A stretch of DNA of 24,021 nt from JAUVYV01 sp964394625 (GTDB lineage Bacteria; Planctomycetota; Phycisphaerae; Sedimentisphaerales; Anaerobacaceae), in NCBI GenBank assembly GCA_964394625.1, contig CAYMYK010000015.1, positions 1 to 24,021 of the forward strand, given 5' to 3'. Made by a program: the position numbers and the translations under genes. This document shows positions 22,587 through 24,021 of this stretch, in pieces; position 1 is the first letter of the stretch, and the number at the start of each line of letters is the position of its first letter. A model generated the notes under the pieces. It was not told the DNA's origin and searched no databases. It saw only the letters and a list, made by a program, of their open reading frames with translations.

Positions 22587-23714
22587 ATGCAGAGCTTCAG
22601 GGTCAAAATTCGGGACAAGAACAGTCACGCAAGATACGGCATTCTTAACACCGGGCACGGCCAGGTTCGGACGCCGGCGTTTATGCCGGTGGGCACCAGC
22701 GGGGCCGTTAAAGGTGTGACGCCGCAGCAGCTAAAAGAGACGTCAGCGGAGATTGTTCTGGCAAATACGTATCACCTGATGCTCCGGCCCGGCGTCGAGG
22801 CGGTAGAAAAGTTAGGCGGGGTGCATAAGCTGATGGCCTGGGACGGGCCGATTCTTACCGACAGCGGCGGCTATCAGATTTTTTCACTCAATTCCCTGAC
22901 CCGAGTCACCGACGACGGAGTCGAGTTCGCCAGCCATATCGACGGGACAAAACATTTTCTGGACGCCGGCCGGGCTACAAAGATACAGAATCGCTTAGGT
23001 GCGGATATTATTATGTGCCTCGATGAGTGCACGCCTTATCCGTGTGAACGCGACAAACTGGAAAAAGCGGTTGCGCGAACGATACGTTGGGCGGATGAGT
23101 GTAAGGAGGCGCACGCGAATACCGAGCAGCTTTTGTTTGGGATTGTCCAGGGCGGAATCGATGCCGAGCTGCGCAAACACTGCGCCGAGGCGATTATCGA
23201 GATGGGTTTCGACGGCTATGCAATCGGCGGCCTCAGCGTCGGCGAGGGACACGCCAATATGCTCCGAACGGTGCAGCATACTACCGCCCTGCTGCCGGAA
23301 GATAAGCCGAGATACCTGATGGGCGTCGGAACGCCCGCCGATATCATCGCTGCTGTGGCCGCCGGCGTCGATATGTTCGACTGCGTAATCGCAACGCGCA
23401 ACGGCCGCAACGCATACGCCTTTACCGCAGCCGGGCCCGTCCGAATGAGAAATAGCGAGCACATCGACAATCCCGAGCCGATTGAGACCGGCTGTGATTG
23501 TTACTGCTGCCGAAACTTCAGCCGGGCGACCATTCGGCATTTCTTCAACATCGCTGAGATGTTAGGCCCTATCCTCACAAGTATTCACAACCTCCGCTTC
23601 TTCCAACGGCTGATGCGGGAAATAAGACAAAGAATCAAAAACGGAAACTTCACCGACTGGGCCAAACAGCAGCTGGCAAATAACCCGATGTGCAGAGTCG
23701 AGACCCCGGATTGA
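22587..23714 (+). CDS. tgt: tRNA-guanine transglycosylase (375 aa)
   Basis: Tgt exchanges guanine-34 for preQ1 in the anticodon of tRNAs for Asp, Asn, His and Tyr, the key step of queuosine synthesis. Landmarks are all present: LTDSGGYQIFSL with Asp92, the substrate loop FGIVQGG, GGLSVGE, MGVGTP, the nucleophile Asp (about 265) in DMFDCVIATRNGRNAYAF, and the zinc ligands C303, C305, C308 and H334 (CDCYCCRN and SIHNLRF). The length matches the bacterial family. The ATG at 22587 starts the conserved N-terminus, although no ribosome binding site precedes it; a TATGAT (22570-22575) just upstream could give a nearly leaderless transcript. A 79-bp gap separates it from the SpoIID gene. The other queuosine genes (queA, yajC, secD) are not in the window. 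Confidence 0.96.
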   Translation: MQSFRVKIRDKNSHARYGILNTGHGQVRTPAFMPVGTSGAVKGVTPQQLKETSAEIVLANTYHLMLRPGVEAVEKLGGVHKLMAWDGPILTDSGGYQIFSLNSLTRVTDDGVEFASHIDGTKHFLDAGRATKIQNRLGADIIMCLDECTPYPCERDKLEKAVARTIRWADECKEAHANTEQLLFGIVQGGIDAELRKHCAEAIIEMGFDGYAIGGLSVGEGHANMLRTVQHTTALLPEDKPRYLMGVGTPADIIAAVAAGVDMFDCVIATRNGRNAYAFTAAGPVRMRNSEHIDNPEPIETGCDCYCCRNFSRATIRHFFNIAEMLGPILTSIHNLRFFQRLMREIRQRIKNGNFTDWAKQQLANNPMCRVETPD

Positions 23715-24021
23715 ATGCCGACGCATTATAAGTAAAACTTAACTATCGTCCAAACACCTGTGGACAAATCTTTCCTTCAAAACAGAATAGACCCCAGACC
23801 AAAAACCGAAGACCACAAACCGCTATACGCTATATGCCGTCCTCCTGTTCCCCTGTTCCCCTGTCCTCTGTATGCTGTATGCTATAACTCACACCGCACT
23901 TACTATAAGCAAATCTTATAATGTAACCGCAAAATTTGCCCTGTTTTTTCAAATAAATGACCCGGTCTTCACCCTCTTTTTCCAAAATTTTCCAAAATTT
24001 TCGCAAATTTTACACCATTTT
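23715..24021. other. Non-coding stretch with short tandem repeats
   Basis: No gene is seen after tgt. The segment holds CGCTATA twice in tandem (23821-23834), CCTGTTCC twice (23844-23859), CTGTATG twice (23868-23881) and a decamer array at the end. A TATAAT at 23917-23922 has no -35 partner at normal distance. No clean terminator for tgt was found. Confidence 0.6.
23981..24020. repeat. Tandem AT-rich decamer array at the window edge
   Basis: Four successive 10-base units read TCCAAAATTT, TCCAAAATTT, TCGCAAATTT and TACACCATTT. The AAATTT tracts repeat with helical periodicity, which would bend the DNA. The array reaches the last base, so its true length is unknown. Confidence 0.6.

Noticed and set aside
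23821..24021. CRISPR-like array
   Set aside because: Repeats are 7-10 bases, directly adjacent and without spacers.

Overview
The window looks like a chromosomal piece of a planctomycete, most likely from the Phycisphaerae / Sedimentisphaerales side. I infer this from a combination of signals rather than a marker gene: tandem Tat-exported Gfo/Idh/MocA oxidoreductases, a PEP-CTERM surface protein beside a secreted protein with a dockerin-like tail and a stand-alone pseudopilin, a TPR protein carrying two RNA-polymerase alpha-C-terminal domains, and short carbohydrate operons. GC is moderate and genes are spaced loosely, with several relic fragments between them.

Layout. Positions 1-780 hold relics: the start of a nucleotidyltransferase-like gene running off the left edge, structured non-coding DNA, and a 33-codon piece of deoC. 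From 4728 down to 780 (minus strand) runs a sugar operon: GH3 glycosidase, ROK sugar kinase and SIS-domain isomerase. Divergent from it, 4951-11763 (plus) is a five-gene operon: one cytoplasmic Gfo/Idh/MocA dehydrogenase, two Tat-exported paralogues, a non-pyrrolysine MttB-superfamily methyltransferase and a third Tat-exported paralogue. Visible promoter sequences face both ways in the 222 bp between them. Then come rpoN (sigma-54) at 11976 and a membrane protein gene split by a single in-frame TAG (13673-14797).

The most unusual part is 15008-18075 (minus). A cobalamin riboswitch, followed by a textbook intrinsic terminator, sits in front of three exported-protein genes: a PEP-CTERM protein whose body resembles the DUF4430/transcobalamin C-terminal fold, a secreted protein with a dockerin-like tail, and a type II pseudopilin-like protein. 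No known B12 transporter or biosynthesis gene is present. My reading is a vitamin-B12-controlled cell-surface system, possibly for capturing corrinoids; this is inference. Upstream of the riboswitch lie a RAYT transposase remnant and a Tat-exported xylose-isomerase-like protein.

The right part (19792-23714, plus) carries the TPR + double alpha-CTD protein, overlapped by a SpoIID/LytB-type lipoprotein gene, then tgt (queuosine tRNA modification). The last 300 bases are non-coding, with short tandem repeats and a phased AT-rich decamer array at the edge. I saw no tRNA, rRNA, CRISPR array or intact mobile element.
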